A DNA stretch of 64,000 nucleotides from Hydractinia symbiolongicarpus (Eukaryota > Cnidaria > Hydrozoa > Anthoathecata > Hydractiniidae). The stretch lies in the NCBI RefSeq assembly GCF_029227915.1, contig NC_079884.1:18166001-18230000 (forward strand), written 5' to 3'. The notes beneath the pieces are model-generated. The model had not been told where the DNA came from and made no database searches. It saw nothing but the letters and a program-made list of their open reading frames with translations. Of the stretch, positions 57,762 to 64,000 are shown piece after piece. Each line of letters opens with the position of its first letter. Positions within the stretch are counted from its first letter, which is position 1. Both the position numbers and the translations under genes were made by a program.

Positions 57762-58739
57762 ATGTCAAAACTTCAAGAGACTTACTATCAACCTCAAAAT
57801 TTATGGAAAGGACAAAAGGCTGTTCAGAATTTAAGAGGATTCGGTTTCAAGCCAAAGGAGATTAAGAAGTGGCTATCAAAACAAGCATTTTGGCAAGTAC
57901 ATTTACCCGCCCCAAAATATGTTGAAAGACCACATTATGAAGTTACCACCCCTAATGATTTACATCAATTCGATTTATTGTACATGCCCGGTGACATACT
58001 GTATGGTAATAAATATAAGTACATTTTGTCGGGAATCGATGCTGCTTCCAGATACAAAGTAGCCCGACCTTTGAGGAGTAAGAAAGCCAAAGAGGTTGCC
58101 GCTATGATTGAGGAGATCTACAAGGCAGGACCATTAACTTATCCGAAAACTTTCCAATGTGATAACGGTTCGGAATCCAAGGCAGATGTATCAAAATTGT
58201 TGGAGAAGCATAAGGTTGAAATTAAAAGGGCGACTACAAAATATAAGCATACGCACACAGCTTTTGTTGAGGCGTTGAACAAGATACTTGCCGAAAATTT
58301 ATTCAAAATACAAGATGCCCAAGAACTGAATGATTCGGAAAAGGTATCATCTACATGGGTTAAGCATCTGTATAAACTGATTGATAGGCTAAACGATACA
58401 AAGACGCAGATGATTGGTATGAAACCAAAAGATGCTATTATAATGAAAGAGGTGCCTTTGGTTAATCAAGAGAGTTATCCACCTGAAGTAGAATTACCTA
58501 AAGATGGCTTGTATAGATATCTACTGCAACCCGGTGAAGAGCATGATGATGGGAGGAGACGGGCAACCGATAGAATATGGTCGAAAAACACATATAGATT
58601 GCGTGAGGTAATAGCGCAACCCGGTAACCGTGTAATGTACTATATTCAGGACGGTCCCAGACGGGCTTTTGTAAAAGAGGAATTGATGTTAATACCTGAA
58701 GATACAGATTTACCTCCTGATTATGTGCAAGGTTGGTGA
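57762..58739 (+). CDS. Polinton integrase (retroviral-like, DD35E)
   Basis: 325 residues, intact. An N-terminal helical segment with FGFKPKEIKKWLSKQ precedes the rve-type catalytic core: D71 (HQFDLLYMPGD), D134 (FQCDNGSE) and E170 (FVEALNKIL), with 35 residues between the last two. IDAASRYKVARPL is the expected second strand. The C-terminal part ends in an SH3/chromo-like segment (NRVMYYIQDGPRRAFVKEEL). It catalyses insertion of the linear element into host DNA. The only core replication/integration gene of this copy without a break, so it is either recently inserted or under chance preservation. Confidence 0.92.
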   Translation: MSKLQETYYQPQNLWKGQKAVQNLRGFGFKPKEIKKWLSKQAFWQVHLPAPKYVERPHYEVTTPNDLHQFDLLYMPGDILYGNKYKYILSGIDAASRYKVARPLRSKKAKEVAAMIEEIYKAGPLTYPKTFQCDNGSESKADVSKLLEKHKVEIKRATTKYKHTHTAFVEALNKILAENLFKIQDAQELNDSEKVSSTWVKHLYKLIDRLNDTKTQMIGMKPKDAIIMKEVPLVNQESYPPEVELPKDGLYRYLLQPGEEHDDGRRRATDRIWSKNTYRLREVIAQPGNRVMYYIQDGPRRAFVKEELMLIPEDTDLPPDYVQGW

Positions 58740-58770
58740 GGGGGACGAAGTCATGACAATGACAAAAAGT

Positions 58771-58793
58771 ATCTTTACCTGTCTGGTAAAGAT
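58771..58793 (+). terminator. 3' hairpin after integrase
   Basis: ATCTTTACC-TGTCT-GGTAAAGAT, perfect 9-bp arms with a 5-nt loop, 32 nt downstream of the integrase stop. The TTTACC/GGTAAA arms are a variant of the TTAC/GTAA theme. A GC-rich block (58800-58850) with a further GCGGCC / GGCCGC inverted pair follows. Confidence 0.5.
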
Positions 58794-58921
58794 GATTGTG
58801 CCGGGGATCGCGCAGGGCGGCCGGCAGGTAAGGCCGCTATGGCCCGGTCTTGGGGAAAAAGGGACGATCACGCCAATCCATGATTTGTCATAAACCGCCT
58901 TACTTTCAATTTTTCAAATAG

Positions 58922-58936
58922 CACATGAAACATGTG
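58922..58936 (-). terminator. 3' hairpin after the 58959 gene
   Basis: CACATG-AAA-CATGTG, 6-bp arms, 23 nt downstream of the stop codon at 58959 on the minus strand. Short, so weaker than the others, but in the same position relative to a gene end. Confidence 0.35.
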
Positions 58937-58958
58937 AGTGGTATACAGGCACACATTA

Positions 58959-59558
58959 CTAACTTTGTTCCTGATTTAACGCCTTTTTTAGACTTTGAAC
59001 TTCCGCCATTAAACTTTTTTCAAACTGATTGCGTGTTTCACTCTCCATCTTTCTATCCGTTTTGGTCATCTTTTCCAGAGCTTCGTAGTATATACCACAC
59101 AAAGTTTGAAATTCCATGCGGCTAATATTATCATCATTCAATGCTCGTGAGAAAGAGTTTTCAAACACAGCAATAGCAAATGTTACAACATCACATAATT
59201 TCATGACTTTGTTGAGTTTATTTTGATATCTCTTAATCGATGCTGAGATAATGGTACAGGATATAGCTCCACCTATGGATACACTGGAAAGTCCTATAGA
59301 AATGGGTATTCCAACAAGGGTAGCGCTGGTTGCTATCGTACCAATATCGGTGGAAATGGCTAAGGTTTCTGAGATGTAGAGTGAAATCGCTAATCGGTCT
59401 AGTACTTTGTTATATTTATACTCCTTGTCCAGGAATTTCTTTTGTAATTTTACCAACTCTTCAAGTTGGGAATTAACTGTATTTGTGTTAAACTTGTCTT
59501 GCTCACTCGAATACTCGGGAGCGGTGGGTAACTTTGGATAAATCTTAAGCTCGGCCAT
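58959..59558 (-). CDS. Polinton two-helix membrane protein, intact copy
   Basis: 199 residues. Hydrophilic N-terminus (YSSEQDKF, VNSQLEELVKLQKKFL), then a basic YKYNKVLDRLAISLY, two adjacent hydrophobic segments around residues 75-115 (TDIGTIATSATLVGIPIS, VSIGGAISCTIISA), SIKRYQNKLNKV, and a C-terminal coiled coil with LCGIYYEALEKMTKTDRKME. I recall proteins with this layout beside capsid and ATPase genes in cnidarian Polintons; function unknown, possibly virion- or membrane-associated. The gene is duplicated: a broken sister copy lies upstream at 59650-60120. Confidence 0.75.
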   Translation of the reverse strand: MAELKIYPKLPTAPEYSSEQDKFNTNTVNSQLEELVKLQKKFLDKEYKYNKVLDRLAISLYISETLAISTDIGTIATSATLVGIPISIGLSSVSIGGAISCTIISASIKRYQNKLNKVMKLCDVVTFAIAVFENSFSRALNDDNISRMEFQTLCGIYYEALEKMTKTDRKMESETRNQFEKSLMAEVQSLKKALNQEQS

Positions 59559-59576
59559 TTTTTAATTATTACAAAG

Positions 59577-59601
59577 AAAACTATCCTCTAAATAATAAAA
59601 A
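59577..59601. promoter_or_regulatory. Duplicated promoter-like motif (copy 1)
   Basis: Contains CTATCCTCTAAATAATAAAA; the same 25-nt stretch occurs at 60146-60170. It lies 19 nt upstream of the minus-strand ATG at 59558. Confidence 0.5.
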
Positions 59602-59649
59602 CGCCTTTCATGATTCTTTTGAGAATGTTTCACTCTCCATCTATTTTAC

Positions 59650-60120
59650 TTACCTTTTCAAGAGCTTCATAGTATATACCACACAAAGTTTGAAATTCCA
59701 TGTGGCTAATATTATCATCATTCGGTCACAGAAATAGGAAGAGTTTCTAATCTCATCAATATACGATACTACAGTATCGTATAATTTCTCAACTTTATTG
59801 AGTTTCTTTCTATATTTATTAATATATTCCGAGATAATTTCACGGGAAACAGAGCTGGATGGCCCTATACCGGAAAATCCCATATAAATGGGAATTCTAA
59901 TAATGGTAGCGCTCCGGACTATCGTACCAATACCAGTGGTAACGACCAAGTTTTCCGAGATGCCGAGTGCAATCGCTAATCGGTCTAGTGCTTTGTTGTA
60001 TTTATACAACTTGCTGTCGAATTTATTTCGTAATTTTATCAAATCTCCAAGTTGAGAATTAACTAGCTTGTCTTGATCACTCGAATAATCGGGAGTTGGA
60101 TGAATATTAAGCTCGGACAT
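59650..60120 (-). pseudogene. Two-helix membrane protein, frameshifted sister copy
   Basis: Starts MSELNIHPTPDYSSDQDKL and follows the 58959-59558 protein through YKYNKALDRLAIALGISE and YRKKLNKVEKLYDTVV. After about 59728 it enters the wrong frame (DRMMIILATWNF instead of the sister's NDDNISRMEFQ). The coding DNA beyond is still nearly identical to the sister (59640-59720 versus 59060-59135), so the loss is due to a small deletion. Together with the repeated upstream motif this is a tandem segmental duplication. Confidence 0.75.
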
Positions 60121-60145
60121 TTTAGTTATTATCTTATTAAAAAGA

Positions 60146-60170
60146 AAAACTATCCTCTAAATAATAAAAA
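60146..60170. promoter_or_regulatory. Duplicated promoter-like motif (copy 2), divergent
   Basis: Same CTATCCTCTAAATAATAAAA as copy 1. It lies between the divergent ATGs 60120 (minus) and 60171 (plus) and abuts the plus-strand ATG. TCTA in an AT-rich context resembles the late-promoter core described for Mavirus/CroV, but that likeness alone is weak. Confidence 0.5.
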
Positions 60171-61362
60171 ATGGCAGACATTGACACTTTTGGAGACCAT
60201 GGGAGACCGGATGAAGGTACCGATGAAACGTTTCCACTCATACCCACCGGGGACCGTACGCGAGTACAAATAAACACACCGGATGAAGAAACATCATTCG
60301 GAGGAGGTTCCACTCAACGTACCAGAGTTTTGCGGGAAATGGTTGACGTGTTGTATGATAGATTATCTGAAGGATTCCTGTCAAAACCTGAGGTGCTACA
60401 TACAGACCTTTTTGAAATTAAGGATGGTGAATTATACTACAGAGGTAAAAACGAACCTTTGACAAACAATGGAAGACTAAGGGCCACCGGTACTATATCA
60501 GATATATTAGGCAAGAGAAGGCTGCGTAATTTAGGCTTTGACATACCAAAAGGTAAGATTACAGCCCGACAGGCAGCTAAGATAAACAATATACAAGAAG
60601 AACTACCCTCGTCATCTAAAATAGCAACAGCAAGTGGTGTAGAATTAGAAGCTATACCTGGGGATGTGGTAAACAGTACGGAAGATTTAATTTCATTGGT
60701 CAAACAATCTGTAGACCATGAAGCAACCCAGACCGGTGATCTATTTGAATATCCTATGCGTGAATTGCTGGGATTGGATAGATCATTGAGAAACATAAGA
60801 GGAAGTCTTCAGGATAAAGTTGCAAAAAAGGTTCAGCTCGAACAGCATATTGACAGAGAAAAAAACAAGTTGGAAGAGATGCAAAACACACCAAATATGA
60901 CCGAGGAATAATCTCTTAGGTAGACTTAACAGTCAAATAAAAAGCATCAGGGAGACTATTGCCAAAGTACTTGACAAAGATAAAACACTGTCTGAAAAGA
61001 TACGAACACTATTCTGTGAGCAGGGTATCACTGTTGTCAGTGTACTAACGGCATTTGGTATGGTTATCGGCCTTCTCGTAGAAGCTTTGTCACCTGGGGG
61101 TGGGGGGTCATCCACCGGTAACGCACAAAATCATGAAAAGGGTGGTGCAAAGGACCTCCGGTCCTGGATAAAAAACAAGTTGAATGCGTTGGGATCTCTC
61201 TTGGGAAGTTTGGCGGGGACGGCCGCTGCAGCTCTACCAGGTATATTAGGATCCATCGTATCATGGATACTCAATAGAGCGAAAGAAGCCGTTGGTTTGT
61301 TGAGTCAAAACTTGTGGGCTTTGATAGTTGGAATCGGAGGTCTGATATACACTATCTCGTGA
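60171..61362 (+). pseudogene. Coiled-coil/transmembrane Polinton protein, one frameshift
   Basis: First part (60171-60911, 246 residues): acidic N-terminus, conserved LFEIKDGELYYRGKNEPL, GRLRATGTISDILGK, RRLRNLGFDIPKGKITA, a PMRELL motif and a coiled coil (VQLEQHIDREKNKLEEM). A one-base shift at about 60907 leads into SQIKSIRETIAKVLDKDK, SEKIRTLFCEQGITVVSVL (first hydrophobic helix), a Gly-rich loop, and two further hydrophobic segments (LGSLAGTAAAALPGILGSIV and LWALIVGIGGLIYTIS). Joined length would be ~395 residues. I recall this family in cnidarian Polintons near the capsid genes; function unknown, perhaps a membrane-bound virion or attachment component. It is the only plus-strand gene besides integrase. 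Confidence 0.7.
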
Positions 61363-61389
61363 CAAAGCGTTAGATCCTTGTATAGATTA

Positions 61390-61414
61390 TATGTTACACG
61401 CATCATGTAACATA
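61390..61414. terminator. Shared hairpin between convergent genes
   Basis: TATGTTACA-CGCATCA-TGTAACATA, perfect 9-bp arms around a 7-nt loop. It is 28 nt after the plus-strand stop (61362) and 42 nt after the minus-strand stop (61456), so one palindrome could serve both transcripts. The arms again contain GTTAC/GTAAC. Confidence 0.55.
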
Positions 61415-61455
61415 GAGTACCGGTAGTACTAGGAGTACCGGTAGTACTAGGAGTA
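61415..61455. repeat. 18-bp tandem repeat with palindromic core
   Basis: GAGTACCGGTAGTACTAG is repeated twice and partly a third time between the convergent 3' ends. Each unit contains TACCGGTA and AGTACT palindromes. Confidence 0.75.
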
Positions 61456-61878
61456 CTATCTTTCGAAATACCACACAGCACCACCGACACCGATCATACT
61501 TAGCGCGATAAAGGCCAATTCCCTTTCATGTTGATCCTGACTCGGTGTATAAAAGTCGCTCAATACAGGTTCCCGCGGTAAAGGTTCAAGTTTATCTCCA
61601 AACACTTTTTTATATTCGCGCATTGCATCGTTTAGCTCTATGAATTTTCCTTCGGCTTTCTTTTCAAGTCTGAGCTTCTTATTGATAAAGTCTACTCTCT
61701 CTTGTCTTTTACGTTGCCACAAAACCTGAGCTTTTTGTAATTGTTCTATGGCCAAATCATGACGCTTTCTTTCCTTATCAATTCTGTCTTTTGATAAGCT
61801 TGAAAAGAGATAGCTTGAGCCTGTAAAAGCCAAAGCATTGGCTAAGGCCCCTCCCAACATCATTGCAATTGAAGCCAT
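61456..61878 (-). CDS. Small membrane/coiled-coil Polinton protein
   Basis: 140 residues, intact. A Gly/Ala-rich hydrophobic N-terminus (MMLGGALANALAFTGSSYLF) is followed by a long charged helix (RKRHDLAIEQLQKAQ, WQRKRQERVDFINKKLRL), the conserved-looking PREPVLSDFYTPSQDQHERE, and a C-terminal hydrophobic helix (LAFIALSMIGVGGAVWYF). Two membrane anchors joined by a coiled coil. It matches a family I recall from cnidarian Polintons; function unknown. It follows the 61881 gene with a 2-bp gap, in an operon-like array of minus-strand genes. Confidence 0.75.
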   Translation of the reverse strand: MASIAMMLGGALANALAFTGSSYLFSSLSKDRIDKERKRHDLAIEQLQKAQVLWQRKRQERVDFINKKLRLEKKAEGKFIELNDAMREYKKVFGDKLEPLPREPVLSDFYTPSQDQHERELAFIALSMIGVGGAVWYFER

Positions 61879-61880
61879 GT

Positions 61881-62108
61881 TTAGATATTGATAGTTTCAG
61901 GTATAATCTTTTGCTTAATTAAGTATTTCCTTGACATTTCACTAGCAGGGACGATGGCGACTAGCTTTCCGGTATCTTCCAAGTCAAACTTTTGAATTGA
62001 TGGTGGTGACATTTTTAACACCTTTTTTCCTAGCATCGAATAGCCGACAGCGAAAACGCATACGACCGATGCGTGATATAAATCGTTGACGATACTTTTC
62101 TTGTCCAT
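61881..62108 (-). CDS. Small single-helix Polinton protein
   Basis: 75 residues: MDKKSIVNDLYHASVVCVFA, AVGYSMLGKKVLKMSPPSIQ, then a polar half with KFDLEDTGKLVAIV and a conserved-looking end YLIKQKIIPETI. One hydrophobic segment near residues 12-27. Same family layout as small proteins next to the ATPase in other cnidarian Polintons; role unknown. Frame intact. Confidence 0.7.
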   Translation of the reverse strand: MDKKSIVNDLYHASVVCVFAVGYSMLGKKVLKMSPPSIQKFDLEDTGKLVAIVPASEMSRKYLIKQKIIPETINI

Positions 62109-62122
62109 GTTATTTCTATACT

Positions 62123-62140
62123 GCGAGATTATAATATCGC
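62123..62140. terminator. Near-palindrome after the 62153 gene
   Basis: GCGAGATTATAATATCGC, palindromic except for one G/A mismatch. It is 13 nt downstream of the stop at 62153 and just upstream of the next ATG (62108), so it could be a 3' signal or a promoter element. Confidence 0.35.
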
Positions 62141-62152
62141 GAAATTATCCCT

Positions 62153-62341
62153 TTATTCCATTTCAAGTTTACTTATTCTCACAGGTGTTTTGGACTTTTG
62201 TGGTGGGGTACCCTTCGGCCCAGTTATAGAAAATAGTACATTGTCTTTCTGTTTATACACAAAATAAGCAAATCCACCAACCAAACCGATGGCTATTACT
62301 CCCCCTATAGCGTAGTTCAAGAAATCTATAGGAGATTTCAA
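62153..62341 (-). CDS. Small single-pass membrane protein
   Basis: 62 residues: MKSPIDFLNYAIGGVIAIGL continues the hydrophobic helix with VGGFAYFVYKQKD, followed by a basic/polar C-terminal tail (GPKGTPPQKSKTPVR). The words IDFLKSPIDFLN are encoded by a short DNA duplication at the start, so the true N-terminus may extend slightly upstream. No family recognised beyond its position among the Polinton small membrane genes. Confidence 0.55.
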   Translation of the reverse strand: MKSPIDFLNYAIGGVIAIGLVGGFAYFVYKQKDNVLFSITGPKGTPPQKSKTPVRISKLEME

Positions 62342-62347
62342 GAAATC

Positions 62348-62385
62348 TATAGGAGTCCTATAGTAGTCTTATAGGAGTCCTATAG
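62348..62385. repeat. Two TATAGGAGTCCTATA palindromes
   Basis: CTATAGGAGTCCTATAG at 62348-62364 and TATAGGAGTCCTATA at 62371-62385, centred 22 bp apart, directly upstream of the 62341 ATG on the minus strand. The regular pairing looks like a dimer-binding operator or promoter element. Confidence 0.6.
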
Positions 62386-62407
62386 ATCTGTTAGATTCTT
62401 CTTATAC

Positions 62408-62434
62408 TTTTGTTACAAGAGTCTTGTAACAAAA
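62408..62434 (-). terminator. 3' hairpin, 13-bp arms, after ATPase
   Basis: TTTTGTTACAAGA-G-TCTTGTAACAAAA, a 27-nt perfect palindrome with a single central base, 47 nt downstream of the ATPase stop (62481). The longest member of the TTTGTTAC/GTAACAAA hairpin family. Confidence 0.6.
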
Positions 62435-62480
62435 AACGTCCAATCTAGCAAATCAAGTAAGTTCTTGGATGTTCCATTCT

Positions 62481-63067
62481 CTAGACTAAATGTGTGTATT
62501 TGCCATCTTTTAGCCTTTCCTTAACCGTCTGGATCTCTGATCGTGATTCAATGACATCATTCTCTTCATGAATAGTTGCGAGATCTTGTCTGTCTTTTGG
62601 ATACCACACATATAACATTTTAGCTTGCCTTCGTAAATTTTTTGGTATAGCGGTGTATGATTGTGTGAGTAGCCACATGGTGTGGTTTCGATGACGTCCG
62701 CTAATGGCCAACTCTAGCAATGGCTGTCTCTTTTTGTCTAGTTTCTCATCTGCGATGATATCGTCGATCAGGAAGGTTTTGTATCCGGCACAGAAATCCG
62801 TCATCTTTCGAATACATTCATATAACTTACCTCACGGCTCAATTAGAATCACATATCTGTCGTTCCAAAACCATTTTCGGTCCCTATATGTATTATTCCA
62901 TCTTAATGTTGGGCATATAATCATGATGATGATGAAATGATGAAATCGAAGTGATCAAAGTATTCATTCTCTAATAATTTTACAACACGTTTGGATTTTC
63001 CGCAGCCCGTAGGACCAACGAATAATGCTGTGTGGGGCTCTTTCATGTAAAGTGTGTTTTTCGCCAT
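62481..63067 (-). pseudogene. Packaging ATPase (A32/FtsK-like), broken
   Basis: ATG at 63067, 6 bp after the capsid stop. Walker A is FVGPTGCGKSKRVVKLL (~63020-62975). Walker B is TFLIDDIIADE (~62780), followed by the sensor region ISGRHRNHTMWLLTQSY and KNLRRQAKMLYVWYPKD. Breaks: a frame change at a GATGATGATGAAATGATGAA microsatellite-like stretch (~62920-62945) and an in-frame TGA at 62832-62834. It would power genome packaging into Polinton capsids. C-terminal part to the stop at 62481 is open. Confidence 0.85.
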
Positions 63068-63073
63068 TCTATC

Positions 63074-63994
63074 TTAATAAAGTACATCAATAATTTCACC
63101 GTTTTGAATGTTTAGTTGAGCGTCCATGATTAGATATATATAGGCGTTTAAGGATCCTGCGGTTTCTGCTGTCTTTTCAATTTGTAGGGTGATTCCCTCA
63201 CTTGCATTTTCAATCCGTCGGCCGGTCCCATGCAGGGAGTTTTCATCTATGGTTCTGAAATCTAACCATAGAGTATATTTGTTCGTCAAGTAATCGGAGA
63301 CTTTTACATCATGTAATTGCAGATGTTTTTTGATTTCGCTGGCATTGCCATCCTTTGGTTTACCCTCGGCAAAATACTTGCAAATTTCATTGTAATGTTC
63401 AAACGGCTGTATACCTTGGGCGAAACGTCGGTTAGGCTTACCCTCAACTATGGCAGATACCTTTTTAATTTTCGGATTGTAGAACTTACCGGTATCTCGT
63501 TTGTAGGCTTGTTCGTCTTCAAACAAAACCAATATACCCTTCAAAGATTTACAAGGTGTATTGAATGACCAATTCCACGTTGTGTCCGCCTTATCCACTC
63601 TAATTTGTCTATGTCTCAAAAACCTGTCGTATAGTAAAGCCATGTTTTCGTATTCATTTGAAATGAATCTGGCTAAGGTTGGGTGTGTCACAATCTCATA
63701 TTCGAGAGATATGTTAGTTATTTTGTATTTAGCATCTGGTGCTGGTGCCGTGGCAGAAACGGAAGGTTTGGTTGGAGTTGATAATACAACCCTGTCGTAA
63801 TTATTGAATGTGATCTCATAACATAACCTATTCCCTAATCCGGCTTGATAATATGGAATCGTGCTATCTAACATTTCAAAATCTAGTGGTATGGTGAACT
63901 TGTTTTTGTATGCATCGGCAATGGCTTTGTCTGAGACATCAGATGCGTCTTTATCCGAAGCGCTCACCTCAATTTCATACAGTTTTCCGTACAC
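63074..63994 (-). pseudogene. Probable Polinton major capsid protein, C-terminal part
   Basis: 306 readable codons: IPLDFEMLDSTIPYYQ, LCYEITFNNYDRVVL, KITNISLEYEIVTHPTLA, LLYDRFLRHRQIRVDK, WNWSFNTPCKSLKGILVLF, FYNPKIKKVSAIVEGKPN, LHDVKVSDYLTNKYTLWLDF and ASEGITLQIEKTA, ending NAYIYLIMDAQLNIQNG. Beta-rich, and familiar from the large capsid-like protein of cnidarian Polintons (double jelly-roll class). The listed start is a GTG; a TGA (64000-63998) lies two codons upstream in the same frame, so the N-terminal part is either in another frame or beyond the edge. It is followed by the ATPase with a 6-bp gap, the usual capsid-ATPase neighbourhood. Confidence 0.75.
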
Positions 63995-64000
63995 CCATCA

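Larger units (their letters stand above)
52198..64000. mobile_element. Polinton/Maverick (adintovirus-like) element, incomplete, decayed
   Basis: Contains the Polinton hallmark set: protein-primed-type DNA polymerase B, retroviral-like integrase, A32/FtsK-like packaging ATPase and a probable jelly-roll capsid protein, plus SAP proteins and small membrane proteins known to me from cnidarian Polintons. The left boundary is placed at the 76-bp repeat near 52198 by inference; no TIR could be checked because the right end is beyond 64000. The Ulp1-like protease and minor capsid gene are not in the window. Multiple frameshifts show an endogenised, inactive copy. Confidence 0.85.

Noticed and set aside
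62815-62845. Intron in the ATPase starting at GTAAGT
   Set aside because: Homologous coding sequence continues straight through this site; the TGA is a nonsense codon rather than intronic sequence.

Overview
The window is metazoan nuclear DNA, AT-rich, with short introns and a very dense load of transposable elements. Polinton-type proteins like those I know from cnidarian genomes, an ISL2EU (THAP/YqaJ) transposon, a short-LTR copia element, a Penelope-like element, CR1/L2-like LINEs and a BEL/Pao remnant together suggest a cnidarian. That is an inference from family content, not from a marker gene. No rRNA, intact tRNA, CRISPR array or bacterial operon was seen.

Layout: (1) 1-5829 is a minisatellite array with a ~30-bp unit; a related array in the opposite orientation lies at 38455-42060 and carries a ~660-bp higher-order repeat. 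(2) 5.8-20.7 kb is mostly non-coding. It holds a foldback palindrome (9.2 kb), a pogo-like end and a short ORF remnant (10.1-10.5 kb), a tRNA-derived SINE (13.0 kb), a broken Penelope-like element (14.3-15.6 kb), an ~83-bp minisatellite (15.9-16.4 kb) and two possible exons (17.6-18.1 kb). (3) 20742-23669 is an ISL2EU-type DNA transposon with ~56-bp near-perfect TIRs. It has an intact SWIM/YqaJ nuclease gene and a THAP gene that has lost its DDE catalytic domain. (4) 29.7-36.6 kb is a nest: a LINE 5' fragment is split by a TIR element (9-bp TSD TCCCACTTC), which holds a copia retrotransposon (5-bp TSD GTATA, very short LTRs), which holds a piggyBac-like MITE (TSD TTAA). (5) 42.5-47.8 kb is a LINE interrupted by a second LINE fragment, followed by the 3' end of a BEL/Pao element. 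(6) 50.3-52.0 kb holds three exons of the only likely host gene, an extracellular ligand-binding (ionotropic-glutamate-receptor-like) protein. (7) 52.2-64.0 kb, running off the right edge, is most of a Polinton/Maverick (adintovirus-like) element.

The Polinton region is the most interesting part. It encodes a SAP-DNA polymerase B fusion, further SAP proteins (one fused to a RING whose zinc-ligand spacing is that of MDM2), a DD35E integrase, a duplicated two-helix membrane protein, a coiled-coil/transmembrane protein, three small membrane proteins, a packaging ATPase and a probable major capsid protein. The polymerase, the ATPase and several accessory genes carry stops or frameshifts, so this copy is an endogenised relic, although the integrase and several small genes are still open. 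Most gene 3' ends are followed within ~15-50 nt by a perfect or near-perfect hairpin, several of them built on TTTGTTAC/GTAACAAA arms. This recalls the palindromic 3'-end signals of giant viruses and virophages. Two SAP transcription units share a duplicated upstream module with a TATA box 40 bp from the ATG.
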